A stretch of 64,000 bases of DNA from Lientehia sp934351765 (lineage in GTDB: Bacteria > Bacillota > Clostridia > Lachnospirales > Lachnospiraceae). The stretch is from assembly GCF_052118925.1 (NCBI RefSeq), contig NZ_JBQKGG010000009.1:27832-91831 (forward strand), read 5' to 3'. A program made the position numbers and the translations under genes. Positions 7,174 to 16,008 of this stretch are shown here, piece after piece (the stretch's first letter is position 1; every line of letters starts with the position of its first letter). The notes under the pieces were generated by a model, which was given only the letters and a program-made list of their open reading frames with translations, made no database searches and was not told the DNA's origin.

Positions 7174-8076
7174 TTACAGATCACTGAACAAGTCAGCCTT
7201 ATACACACCGTTCTCCAGCATCTTCTTGAAGCTGTCCTTTACTGCTGCGACATCTTCATGGTAGGTCATGCCGTACCAGGTGTCGTTGGTCTTCAAAACC
7301 TTTACAGACATCTTGCCCTGCTCCAGTAATTCTCCAATGAAGATAGGGATCAGATACTCGGCTTTCTGAGGATTACCCGGTACTTCTTTCTCAAAGAATT
7401 CCTTGAAGCCTTCTTCCAGCACCTCTAAGAAATCAGGAGTCAATCCCCACATGTTCATAGACACCAGAGAATTCACATCAACAGCCACGCCGTCTGCCTC
7501 TGCCCCAGTTGCAGTCTTCACAATGTTCTTGGTTTCCACAACTTCTGTTAAATTATTCTGCTCATCCATCTTGCAGATGCCACGAGTCACACCGCCATTA
7601 TCAGACAGAGTATTCTTCAGCACAAAGCCAGCCATGCAGGAGTTACCGCCATCCACCAGATACTCATGGACTGCCTTGAAGCCTTCCTTACCATAGTAAT
7701 CGTCTGCATTGATCACAATGAATGGTGTCTTAATTTCTTCCTTCGCTGCAAGCACGGCTTGTCCCGTTCCCCACGGCTTAGTCCGGCCTTCTGGAAGCTC
7801 TCCCGGAATATCGTTGATATCCTGGAAAGCATAGTCCACTGTTACATTGTGAGAAGAACAAATAGAGGCAATGCGGTCACCGATGACCTCTTTGAACTCC
7901 TTCTCAATATCCTTACGGATGATAAATACCACATGATTGAAACCAGCTTCAATCGCATCATGGATCGAGTAGTCCATGATGATATGATTGGAAGCATCCA
8001 CCGGCTCCAACTGCTTAATACCCGTTCCGAAGCGACTGCCGATACCAGCTGCCATAATAAGTAATGTTGTTTTCAT
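7174..8076 (-). CDS. NDP-sugar pyrophosphorylase-like nucleotidyltransferase
   Basis: A 300-residue NTP_transferase (PF00483-type) protein. The nucleotide-binding loop MAAGIGSRFGTGIKQLEPVD replaces the usual GGxGTRL with GIGSRFG, as in a subgroup of sugar-phosphate nucleotidyltransferases; the metal-binding Asp is in FIVINADDYYG. It would activate a sugar-1-phosphate as NDP-sugar for the polysaccharide. The sugar cannot be read from sequence, and dTDP-, UDP- or CDP-type donors are all possible. RBS AAGGAG precedes the ATG at 8076. It follows the flippase gene in the same operon. Confidence 0.75.
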   Translation of the reverse strand: MKTTLLIMAAGIGSRFGTGIKQLEPVDASNHIIMDYSIHDAIEAGFNHVVFIIRKDIEKEFKEVIGDRIASICSSHNVTVDYAFQDINDIPGELPEGRTKPWGTGQAVLAAKEEIKTPFIVINADDYYGKEGFKAVHEYLVDGGNSCMAGFVLKNTLSDNGGVTRGICKMDEQNNLTEVVETKNIVKTATGAEADGVAVDVNSLVSMNMWGLTPDFLEVLEEGFKEFFEKEVPGNPQKAEYLIPIFIGELLEQGKMSVKVLKTNDTWYGMTYHEDVAAVKDSFKKMLENGVYKADLFSDL

Positions 8077-8121
8077 ATCTCTCTCCTTATGTACCGAACT
8101 TTCATTTTTTAAGTTATTGTA

Positions 8122-9570
8122 TTACACCGATTTTCTATTCCGTTTTACTCTACTTACAACTTCCATTGCTAAGGAATTATTAAGCACCAGTAATACTACT
8201 CCGTACACGCCAGCTGAAAGCGCAACTGCGAAAATTGTGTAAATCACTGTTCCAAGATGGAAATTTCTTAGTGCCATACAAACTACAGCAATCCCTATAC
8301 ACCCAACACAAACAGAAACAACATCCTTTTTATTCACTGTGATTTTAGTTAAGTCCTTTGAACAGCACATGCAAATTACCATTGAACAAAGTTCTGCAAT
8401 AAATGTTGTTAACGCTGCAGCATTCTGCTTCCACACAGGGATCAAGATGATATTCAGCACAATATTAATAATTGCACTCACAAGTGTTGCTATAAAAACT
8501 TGTTTTTCTCTTTTATATGGTATTAAAACACATGAGTTATATAACCATCCAAAAAGGCATACTGCTAACGCCAGGCTTAATATTCTTAAAGAAGTAGTCG
8601 CGTCTGTAAATGTTACATCGGAAAGTATTAATACTACTTCTTTACTGAGCATAAACAGTCCAATGACTGCAGGCATTACAATTATGAATAGACTTCTAAA
8701 AATATTGTTAAAGGTTCTATCAAAATTCGCTTTATCCTTCTTTCCTGCGTACAATGAAAGTCGCGGAATTGCAACAACAAGAATTGCCGATAGAAACATC
8801 TTAACAATTTTATATATTTTAACTGCCAACGAATACAATCCAACATTATAATCTGATGTCATAAAACCAAGAATAGTTATATCCGAATTAACATAAATTG
8901 TTGTTGCTACTGTTGTTGCAAATATAATCAAAATAGGCTTTAAATGTGTCTTCCACTCAATTGCAAAAGTTATTTTAATATCACACATTCTTTTTGCGTG
9001 GAATAGGTTAACTATGTTTGCGCCTGCATCTGCTACAACCGTAATAACAGCATATATATAATAATCCTCTGGCTTATGTACAAAGGCAAATAACATAATA
9101 ATTGATGCAATTTGAACAATTATACTTCTGATTGTTATAAATGCGTAATCTTCATATATGGAATATATCCATTCCACGCCTATTGTGCGGAATAAAATTT
9201 CCGCACTAAAAATAAGAATCAATACTGCGTATCCATGAAATTTTGGCACAACAATAATTGCCAGAATCAAAATTATATAGGATATTAGCATTGAAATAAT
9301 ATTTATCGAAAAAATTTCAGATGAAAATTTTGATATTTTTTCTCTATCACCTTTATATTTTGCTCCCTCACGAATCGCGTATGTTGAGATTCCCAATGCC
9401 GCCAATAAAATAAAATAGCTATTAACCGAGTTAGCAAAATTATATTTTCCCAAATTCTCAACTTGAAGAACTCTAGAAACATACGGGAATGTAATCAGCG
9501 GAAAGACCACCGACATTATATTTTTTATTCCATTTAAAATTGCATTTATTCCAAGTGACTTTCTTTTCAT
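8122..9570 (-). CDS. Wzx-type polysaccharide flippase
   Basis: A 482-residue MATE-like (MOP superfamily) integral membrane protein with about 12-14 hydrophobic segments. The N-terminus NAILNGIKNIMSVVFPLITF, followed by PYVSRVLQVENLGKYNFANS, is the classic polysaccharide biosynthesis protein (PF01943/Wzx) opening. It flips undecaprenyl-pyrophosphate-linked repeat units across the membrane for polymerisation by the Wzy-like protein at 10571-11824. The start at ATG 9570 is chosen over TTG 9576 because AAAGGA lies nine bases before it. Strongly AT-rich, like its neighbours up to about 20 kb. Confidence 0.9.
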   Translation of the reverse strand: MKRKSLGINAILNGIKNIMSVVFPLITFPYVSRVLQVENLGKYNFANSVNSYFILLAALGISTYAIREGAKYKGDREKISKFSSEIFSINIISMLISYIILILAIIVVPKFHGYAVLILIFSAEILFRTIGVEWIYSIYEDYAFITIRSIIVQIASIIMLFAFVHKPEDYYIYAVITVVADAGANIVNLFHAKRMCDIKITFAIEWKTHLKPILIIFATTVATTIYVNSDITILGFMTSDYNVGLYSLAVKIYKIVKMFLSAILVVAIPRLSLYAGKKDKANFDRTFNNIFRSLFIIVMPAVIGLFMLSKEVVLILSDVTFTDATTSLRILSLALAVCLFGWLYNSCVLIPYKREKQVFIATLVSAIINIVLNIILIPVWKQNAAALTTFIAELCSMVICMCCSKDLTKITVNKKDVVSVCVGCIGIAVVCMALRNFHLGTVIYTIFAVALSAGVYGVVLLVLNNSLAMEVVSRVKRNRKSV

Positions 9571-9648
9571 AACCAATTTTCCTTTTGCTAATAATGAATA
9601 TAGGGCTCGTTACTGCCACCATAAATAAAATGCCTAATATTCAACTTC

Positions 9649-10602
9649 CTATTTGACCTTAAATGAAATCCAACTATATTTTCTATGTATAAGTACTTCT
9701 TTTTCTATTTTCCACCTTAATCCAGTGAAATGAATTCCTTTGATTTCATTAAAAAGACGATTGTTACTTAGCTCCTGATTAATTACATCTTTTCCAATTC
9801 CGTGTTTTTTTAATTTCGCAGATGTTATAAGCATTTTATGTAAGAACGTACAATTAAGTTCTTCGATATGTCTATGCAAATCATGTCTCTTCAAATATGC
9901 AAGCCAAAGATAATAGACCGTAGAATAATTATTCAAGTATTCAATCTTATGTTTTCTTACGGCTCCCGCTTCATTGAAGGAATATGTATATATTGCATCT
10001 TCGCAATATCGTACATCTTTGCAATGTTCCAAATATTCCATACAGAAAATCACATCTTCATGAATTTTCAGTTCTCTATGGTAATGCAAATTATTTTCCT
10101 GAATAATTTCCAATTTAAACAATTTGCTCCACGGCCCATTATTTCCATCTACATAAAAGTATTCGTAAGCTTCATCCACAGGAACCGTTTTCCCTGTAAC
10201 GCTATAATTCTGCTTTTGAATAATACCTTTTTTCACTTCTTTTTCAGGAGGAAAAATATAGTAATCGGCTTTATTATTTTTTACTTCTTTCATTATGGAC
10301 GAGAGCGCATTGGGCGCAAGTGTATCATCTGCATCTACAAACAGAATAAACTGCCCACGTGCAACTGATAATCCAAAATTTCTAGCCGAACTCACGCCAC
10401 CATTCTCTTTATGAAAGATTCTGATATTCCTATACTTCTGAGTCAAGTCTTCTAATATCTTATATGTATTGTCATTTGAGCCATCATCAACAACAATAAT
10501 TTCAGCATCTTTTTCATATTTTTTTTCCCGCTCAATAGAGATTATACATTTTTCAATACTGTTTTCTCCATTAAATACTGGTATAACTATCGATAATATC
10601 AT
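9649..10602 (-). CDS. Family 2 glycosyltransferase
   Basis: A 317-residue GT2 enzyme: N-terminal MILSIVIPVFNGENSIEKCI, nucleotide-binding IIVVDDGSNDNT, and the DxD-type metal site in FILFVDADDTLAPNALS. It transfers a sugar from an NDP-donor to the growing lipid-linked repeat. Its start lies inside the end of the polymerase gene (32-base overlap) with RBS AAGGAC. Donor and acceptor are unknown. Confidence 0.9.
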   Translation of the reverse strand: MILSIVIPVFNGENSIEKCIISIEREKKYEKDAEIIVVDDGSNDNTYKILEDLTQKYRNIRIFHKENGGVSSARNFGLSVARGQFILFVDADDTLAPNALSSIMKEVKNNKADYYIFPPEKEVKKGIIQKQNYSVTGKTVPVDEAYEYFYVDGNNGPWSKLFKLEIIQENNLHYHRELKIHEDVIFCMEYLEHCKDVRYCEDAIYTYSFNEAGAVRKHKIEYLNNYSTVYYLWLAYLKRHDLHRHIEELNCTFLHKMLITSAKLKKHGIGKDVINQELSNNRLFNEIKGIHFTGLRWKIEKEVLIHRKYSWISFKVK

Positions 10603-11824
10603 TTTCTTGTCCTTCGTCTATTATTTTATATGGAATAACAGCTAATCCCATAACTGCATACATACATATTCCCCAAAAACTCGATGTATTATTTGAAACC
10701 ATTATGCTAGATAAAATAGTAATTAATGTAGAAATCAAAGCCGCTTTGCTATATGTATTGTTTTGTCCCCTGCTCAGCAGCTTGTATATTGCATATATAA
10801 TTCCTATATAGCAGAAAAATCCAATCCATCCGTATTGTCCAACAATCATACCCAAATAGCAGTCATTTAGCGTTGTTACACCATAATTTGATCCTTCACG
10901 ATTGGCTTCCGGTGACATGCTCCAAATACGATCAAAACCATATTCGTAATATAATTTGGAATAATATCTTTTTGCCATTTCAGACCCATAGCTTGCAAAT
11001 CCAGAACCCAGCGGAAAATAATTGATAGCTGTTACGAAACCATATCTCAACAATAAAGCTCTCGGCGCATTACCAGAAAAAATATAATCCTGCAAGTCAC
11101 TGTATGCAAAGGCAAAACATGCTCCTGCTAATATTATAATTTGCCAAATATGGAGTTTTCTTTCTTTATCTTCTCTATATAAATACAAATACAGTGTCAT
11201 AGATGCAAACAATGCACTTGCAAATCCACCCACACCGCTTATAAATAAGCCAATATAAAATATAACTATATATTTTTGCGTTATCTTGCGCTCATTAGTT
11301 GCAGCAATAATATTGAGACAAACTACCCTCAGCCAAGATACCTGCGCCATATTGCTTAATATCGGAAATACATTCGACATCAAGAAAAAGCCGAATGTTC
11401 TATATACTATATAATATATAAAAATAAATACAAATATAACTTTTGCTATTCCATTTAATCCTTGCAATATTTCTTTTTTCACCGTTTCAGGTATACTAAG
11501 AAAAATCAAAAATATTACAAACGGTTTTGCCAGGAGAATAAAGTCATATATTGCTGCTATCGGAAGTAGCGCTATTTTATAGACAACTGTTGATAGCACT
11601 CCAATGCATATTATTACTATTAACAAGTAAAAGATCTTGCAACCCGGTATATATTTCTTAAGAATATAATTATTACATACGATTCCTATTCCTATTATTG
11701 TAATTGCCTCATCAACCGCTGAAAACATCGAAATATATGGCGTTATTAACGGAGCCACCAACAATAATAGAAATAAGTTGTAATAAATTAAAGTCTTTTT
11801 CTTTACAACAAACGATCCGTGCAT
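10571..11824 (-). CDS. Wzy-like polysaccharide polymerase (O-antigen ligase family)
   Basis: A 417-residue membrane protein with about 10-12 hydrophobic segments and one larger hydrophilic loop (about residues 270-320, with SGFASYGSEMAKRYYSKLYY and NYGVTTLNDCYLGMIVGQYG). Size, topology and position between flippase and biosynthetic genes fit a Wzy polymerase; these proteins have low sequence conservation, so the call rests on topology and context. It follows the kinase gene with the stop and RBS overlapping (GAGGTAAAATATG). Confidence 0.8.
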   Translation of the reverse strand: MHGSFVVKKKTLIYYNLFLLLLVAPLITPYISMFSAVDEAITIIGIGIVCNNYILKKYIPGCKIFYLLIVIICIGVLSTVVYKIALLPIAAIYDFILLAKPFVIFLIFLSIPETVKKEILQGLNGIAKVIFVFIFIYYIVYRTFGFFLMSNVFPILSNMAQVSWLRVVCLNIIAATNERKITQKYIVIFYIGLFISGVGGFASALFASMTLYLYLYREDKERKLHIWQIIILAGACFAFAYSDLQDYIFSGNAPRALLLRYGFVTAINYFPLGSGFASYGSEMAKRYYSKLYYEYGFDRIWSMSPEANREGSNYGVTTLNDCYLGMIVGQYGWIGFFCYIGIIYAIYKLLSRGQNNTYSKAALISTLITILSSIMVSNNTSSFWGICMYAVMGLAVIPYKIIDEGQENDIIDSYTSI

Positions 11825-11827
11825 ATT

Positions 11828-12853
11828 TTACCTCAGTACCCTTCCATTTCCTCCATTCTTTATCAGGTTCTCTACATCAGATACCGTCACTCTGTTAAAG
11901 TCCCCTTCAATCGAATGTTTCAGGCAGCTCGCGGCAACTGCAAATTCAATGGCATCCTTATCATCTTTACCTGTAATCAAGCTGTAAATCATTGCTCCTG
12001 TAAAGCTATCGCCACCACCTACTCGATCTACAATATCAATATCATAATGAGTGGAATAATTTGCCACACCACTTGCATCATATATCATTCCGCTCCATCC
12101 ATTGCGGCTTGCATTGATGCTCTCTCTTAATGTAATAGCTACCTTCTTGCAACCGAATCGTTCGCAAATTTCCCTTGCTACATACTCATAGCCACTCTTA
12201 TTCAGCTTTCCAGATTCGACATTGTTATTTGGTGCTTTAATCCCAAGAACCTTGTCCGCATCTTCTTCATTTGCAATACAAACATCAACGTATCGAACAA
12301 GATTACTCATCACATACTGAGCCTTTTCAGAACTCCAAAGATTTTTTCTGAAGTTTAGGTCACAGGAAATCGTGATGCCCTTTTCCTTTGCTTTTTTGCA
12401 AGCCTGCTCACAGATTTGTACCATATTGTCAGACAGAGCCGGATTGATGCCTGTCCAATGGAACCAGTTCACGCCATCAAACAACGTATCCCAATCAAAA
12501 TCTGTTGGCTCAGCCAACGCAATCGATGAAAATGCTCGATCATAGATTACCTTAGATGGACGCTGCGAAGCTCCCTTTTCAAGATAATAAAGTCCCATTC
12601 TACCATTCTTGAAAAAGGTCTTGCTCGTGTCAACGCCAAAATATCTTAGCGCATTCAATGACGCACGTCCGACATCATTATCAGGAACAACCGTCAAAAA
12701 CTCCGACGGTACACCAAAGTTCGCCAGCGACACGGCAACATTCGCTTCTCCGCCACAAAAAGTAGCATCCAGACTGTCTTTTTGAAATAATTTTGTATAT
12801 CCAGGCGAAGCTAATCTTAAAAGAATTTCGCCAAAAGAAAGCACTTTCATCAT
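11828..12853 (-). CDS. PfkB-family sugar kinase, KDG-kinase-like
   Basis: A 341-residue ribokinase-type kinase. The family signatures are clear: N-terminal FCGGEANVAVSLANFG and C-terminal VDRVGGGDSFTGAMIYSLI with the catalytic Asp. Sequence style (FGEILLRLASPGYTKLFQ, FHWTGINPALSDN, SCDLNFRKNLWS) is that of 2-keto-3-deoxygluconate kinases. In the middle of a polysaccharide operon, between a HMGL-type aldolase and a polymerase, it probably phosphorylates a 2-keto-3-deoxy acid or related sugar used as a precursor, rather than serving catabolism. RBS AAGGAGG precedes ATGATG at 12853/12850. The substrate is inference from similarity and neighbours. Confidence 0.8.
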   Translation of the reverse strand: MMKVLSFGEILLRLASPGYTKLFQKDSLDATFCGGEANVAVSLANFGVPSEFLTVVPDNDVGRASLNALRYFGVDTSKTFFKNGRMGLYYLEKGASQRPSKVIYDRAFSSIALAEPTDFDWDTLFDGVNWFHWTGINPALSDNMVQICEQACKKAKEKGITISCDLNFRKNLWSSEKAQYVMSNLVRYVDVCIANEEDADKVLGIKAPNNNVESGKLNKSGYEYVAREICERFGCKKVAITLRESINASRNGWSGMIYDASGVANYSTHYDIDIVDRVGGGDSFTGAMIYSLITGKDDKDAIEFAVAASCLKHSIEGDFNRVTVSDVENLIKNGGNGRVLR

Positions 12854-12864
12854 CCATTGCCTCC

Positions 12865-14442
12865 TTAAATCTTCACATAATGCGGTTTGGTTAAAAAGTT
12901 CAATTCTACAAGTTCGCTATACTTTTTCAGCATCTCTGTCATTCCCTGATTCATTGCATCAAGAACGGCAGTTCTTGTAACAAACGCCATTGTAGATTCT
13001 CCATAGTTTTCTTTCTCATCATGAGAATATCCATCGAATCCTGCCAGATAAATCTTCTTTACTCCCATCTGTGTAAAGAATTTAATTGCCATCAGACCCG
13101 CATTATCTTTCACTGCCTCAATGTCGCACAGAAGATCTCGATATTTTGTCTGAAGATAAACATTGTCTGCCGGAATGTTTGATGTAACAATGCACTTTTC
13201 CCTGTTTGATACATCTAATTCTCTAAAACGTCTCAGATTGCTCAGGAAAATATAATCCGTGTTCACAAGAGGGTAGTTATAATTAACACTTACTGTCACG
13301 ACATCTTCATTCACGAAAGATGCAATCCTATCCTTTTCCTCTATCGAACTTTTTCCGGGAGCAATTATCAATACTGTTTTCCCACGCAAATTCTCAATTA
13401 ATTCGGTCTTATGTTCTTCCTGTGACCTTCCAGTTGCCATATATCTCAGATAGAGTTCTTCGATATAGTCCTTATCATAGGATACTTTTTTATCCTCATC
13501 CATCATGTCAAAAATTTCGTTCATATTTTCGACAGTCAGAGTCTTTTTATCGTCCAAATATCCTGCATAATTCGGATGGGCGTTATGCGCAGCAGATAAA
13601 TAATTCGGTAACGAATAGCCCCAGTAATTACGCTGATAGAATTCATTCAGAATTTCATCAATAATAGACAGCAACGGTTTGATATCATAATTGCTATCAG
13701 CATTGTCATTTAGGTACTGCACAAACAACTCTGTGTTCAGATTTCCAGCACCACGTCCCATTCCATAGACAGAAGCGTCAATGATCAACTCACGATCAGA
13801 ATGTAGATCCACCAAGCTCTGAGCATTCGAGTAAGCCAACTGCATATTATTATGCGAATGGAAGCCAATTTTAATTTTCTCATTCAAATTATGCTCAACC
13901 AAATAGAAGAGTCTGGTCAAGTCTTTACGTTTCATCATGCCAAAACTGTCCACGATATAAAACGCATAAGGTTCTAATTCATTCACTCGACGAATCAAAT
14001 CAAGGAACTCTTCATCCGTATAGCTCAGCGAAACCATTGCCTGAACAAAGACCTTGTAGCCTTTGCTTTTGATAGCTTTACATTCTTCTAATGCAGCTAC
14101 ACGATCTTTTTTATGAAAAGCCACACGCAAACCATCTACAGAAGTTCCATCGTACTCTGGCAAATCTTCGGGACGATACTTACCATAGTCAGTAAGCATT
14201 ACAAAGGTTTTTCCCTCTTTATTTTGTGGAATAATTTTTGCAACCTCATCGAGAGAAGTGAATTTTGTGACATCTTTATCATATTCCACAGTATTCATGA
14301 GGAAGCCACATTCAATAATATCGATGTTGGCATCCACAAGTCCGTGAACAATCTTTTTCTCATTATCAAAGCCAAATCTACAATTATTGCAATAGCCACC
14401 ATCTCTAAGTGTGCAGTCCAGTACCTGTATTTTACTCATCAT
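12865..14442 (-). CDS. HMGL-type aldolase fused to a DUF115/GT42-like domain
   Basis: A 525-residue two-domain protein. Residues about 1-300 are a DRE-TIM barrel of the HMGL/4-hydroxy-2-oxovalerate aldolase class: VLDCTLRDGGYCN, IIECGFL, AFYIVDSFGMM and the metal-binding IGFHSHNNMQLAYSNAQ, then YGMGRGAGNLNTE. Residues about 350-525 form a Rossmann-like domain (GKTVLIIAPGKSSIEEKD, TVSVNYNY, DYIFLSN, GVKKIYLAGFDGY) that resembles DUF115/MptE-like and CST-type GT42 sialyltransferase folds. The aldolase half would join pyruvate (or cleave it) with an aldehyde, giving a 4-hydroxy-2-oxo acid. With the kinase downstream and the cytidylyltransferase upstream it suggests a 3-deoxy-ulosonic acid pathway (inference). 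ATGATG start with RBS GGAGAAAGC. Confidence 0.75.
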   Translation of the reverse strand: MMSKIQVLDCTLRDGGYCNNCRFGFDNEKKIVHGLVDANIDIIECGFLMNTVEYDKDVTKFTSLDEVAKIIPQNKEGKTFVMLTDYGKYRPEDLPEYDGTSVDGLRVAFHKKDRVAALEECKAIKSKGYKVFVQAMVSLSYTDEEFLDLIRRVNELEPYAFYIVDSFGMMKRKDLTRLFYLVEHNLNEKIKIGFHSHNNMQLAYSNAQSLVDLHSDRELIIDASVYGMGRGAGNLNTELFVQYLNDNADSNYDIKPLLSIIDEILNEFYQRNYWGYSLPNYLSAAHNAHPNYAGYLDDKKTLTVENMNEIFDMMDEDKKVSYDKDYIEELYLRYMATGRSQEEHKTELIENLRGKTVLIIAPGKSSIEEKDRIASFVNEDVVTVSVNYNYPLVNTDYIFLSNLRRFRELDVSNREKCIVTSNIPADNVYLQTKYRDLLCDIEAVKDNAGLMAIKFFTQMGVKKIYLAGFDGYSHDEKENYGESTMAFVTRTAVLDAMNQGMTEMLKKYSELVELNFLTKPHYVKI

Positions 14443-14463
14443 GCTTTCTCCATAAAATTGATT

Positions 14464-15120
14464 TTACTTTTGCTGAAGCTGATAGTTATAGATTGCATCA
14501 GCAATCATAAAATCCTCTGCCTCATCGATATCAACACTTTCAATTTCGCCCACCTCAACGATAAACGGTTTATCACCAATTCGACGATTAAGATCTGTCA
14601 TAACATTGCATCTGTAAATATAGAAGCCACTGGTTTCTTCATAAAGTGCCGGCAAGTCCTGTGTACGCGGAATATTATTCAGCTCATAGTTAAACGGCTT
14701 TCCATCTTTCCACAGAAAATCCTGCAACCTCTTTGCTGCAAACGAAGAATCATATTCCCCACTCTTAACTGCTTCCAAGCCCTTTTCGATGGACTCTTTC
14801 TTAATGAACGGAGCAGTCGTATGTGTCATCACATAAATATCCGCCGGTACTTCATTTGCAAAGCAATGCAGAACTTCATTCATCTTTGTAGTATCCTGAT
14901 CCAAACTGGTCGAACGCTGAAGATACTTTACTCCTTCCGGGATAAATTCCTGAATATCCGGATTACTGCAGTAAACATAAACCTCGTCTACCCCCTCAAC
15001 GGTCAAAAGAGTAGACAGGATATAATGGCAAAGCGGCTTGCCGTTGGTAAAGCTCTTGGTATTTTTCTGCGGCAAACGACGATTATTAAGTTTCATAGGA
15101 ACAATTGCTACTGTTTTCAT
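14464..15120 (-). CDS. Acylneuraminate/KDO-type cytidylyltransferase
   Basis: A 218-residue protein of the NeuA/KdsB family (PF02348). It shows the opening TVAIVPMKLNNRRLPQKNTK, where the normal ARxGSK/R loop is replaced by MKLNNRRLPQKN as in the short 'acylneuraminate cytidylyltransferase family' group, then MTHTTAPFIKKESI and the Asp-containing SVDIDEAEDFMIADA near the C-terminus. It would transfer CMP from CTP to a 2-keto-3-deoxy acid. No NeuB- or KdsA-like PEP-dependent synthase is present in the window, so the acid may be made by the neighbouring aldolase. RBS AAAGGAG; 21 bases from the aldolase gene. Confidence 0.85.
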   Translation of the reverse strand: MKTVAIVPMKLNNRRLPQKNTKSFTNGKPLCHYILSTLLTVEGVDEVYVYCSNPDIQEFIPEGVKYLQRSTSLDQDTTKMNEVLHCFANEVPADIYVMTHTTAPFIKKESIEKGLEAVKSGEYDSSFAAKRLQDFLWKDGKPFNYELNNIPRTQDLPALYEETSGFYIYRCNVMTDLNRRIGDKPFIVEVGEIESVDIDEAEDFMIADAIYNYQLQQK

Positions 15121-15121
15121 C

Positions 15122-15964
15122 TTAATTTTTCTCCTTTAAAACATCTTCCAATTTCATTCTTTTAAATGTTTCTAACATGCCACCCCGGGTACAGTTTACG
15201 ATTTTGATTCCGTGCGCATCTGCATATTCTTTTGCAGCCTGATATCCAACACGCATTCTGATCGGATTAGATGCGGCGTTTTTATCAACAAATCCGCTCT
15301 CTACAAAATGATTTTTCTCTCCCTTTGGATAATTACAGTCTGCACCCAGAAGGTAGATTTCTTTAAATCCCATATAGATAGCAATTTCAATCAACGAATA
15401 CGTAATAGAATATCCGTCATACACTACTTCGTATGCGTTTGGACTAAAATCAACGGAATAATCTTCATATGCACCTCTATAAATGTGATAGTTTCCGTTG
15501 TAAGGGAACTGTATAAAGTTTGCTGGCAAATGAAAATACCTTCCAAGCTGATCCGCAACAAAAACATTGTCGGCAGTCTGATAATAGTCTAAAATTGAAT
15601 TTTCCATTTTTTCATAGACCTGTCTATCTTGAATGCCGTAATATGTTGGTCTCCAATCTGTTTTATCAAATATCTTGGTAATTGAATTCATACCAAATGT
15701 AATTTCATCTTTTATTAGTTCTAGATCTGACATAGTCAAACTTGGACCAGTAGCAACAATAAAGCAACGATCCCCCTTATGAATATTTTCCATTTTTCTT
15801 ATTGCTGCAAATTTTTTATCGTCGAATCCATTTTTTCTTTTTTTTATCATTTTTTCAACATTATGTTGATCAGGATAATCCTTGCACCGCCAATAATACA
15901 ATTTTATCTTCTTAAATAGAGGGTTTGTATCTGACAGATAAACAAGTTTTTCTTTAATATTCAC
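15122..15964 (-). CDS. DUF115/MptE-like, GT42 sialyltransferase-like protein
   Basis: A 280-residue protein. The motif FIVATGPSLTMSDLELIKDE followed by TFGMNSITKIFDKTDWRPTYY is the DUF115 (6-hydroxymethylpterin diphosphokinase MptE-like) pattern and also the arrangement in Campylobacter CstI/GT42 sialyltransferases (GNGPSL near the start; GFKEIYLLGADCNY later matches their GYKEIYLSGIDF). A glycosyltransferase using the CMP-sugar made by the adjacent cytidylyltransferase is therefore the best guess in this locus. The GTG at 15964 is chosen because GGAGGTGG stands ten bases before it; the upstream ATG at 15994 has no RBS. One base separates its stop from the cytidylyltransferase start. Confidence 0.7.
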   Translation of the reverse strand: MNIKEKLVYLSDTNPLFKKIKLYYWRCKDYPDQHNVEKMIKKRKNGFDDKKFAAIRKMENIHKGDRCFIVATGPSLTMSDLELIKDEITFGMNSITKIFDKTDWRPTYYGIQDRQVYEKMENSILDYYQTADNVFVADQLGRYFHLPANFIQFPYNGNYHIYRGAYEDYSVDFSPNAYEVVYDGYSITYSLIEIAIYMGFKEIYLLGADCNYPKGEKNHFVESGFVDKNAASNPIRMRVGYQAAKEYADAHGIKIVNCTRGGMLETFKRMKLEDVLKEKN

Positions 15965-16008
15965 TCCAAGTCCACCTCCACAACTAATAAGCATCTACTC
16001 TGAAATAA

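Noticed and set aside
14113..15165. 350-codon plus-strand open frame
   Set aside because: Antisense to the aldolase and cytidylyltransferase genes, which have clear motifs and RBS on the other strand.
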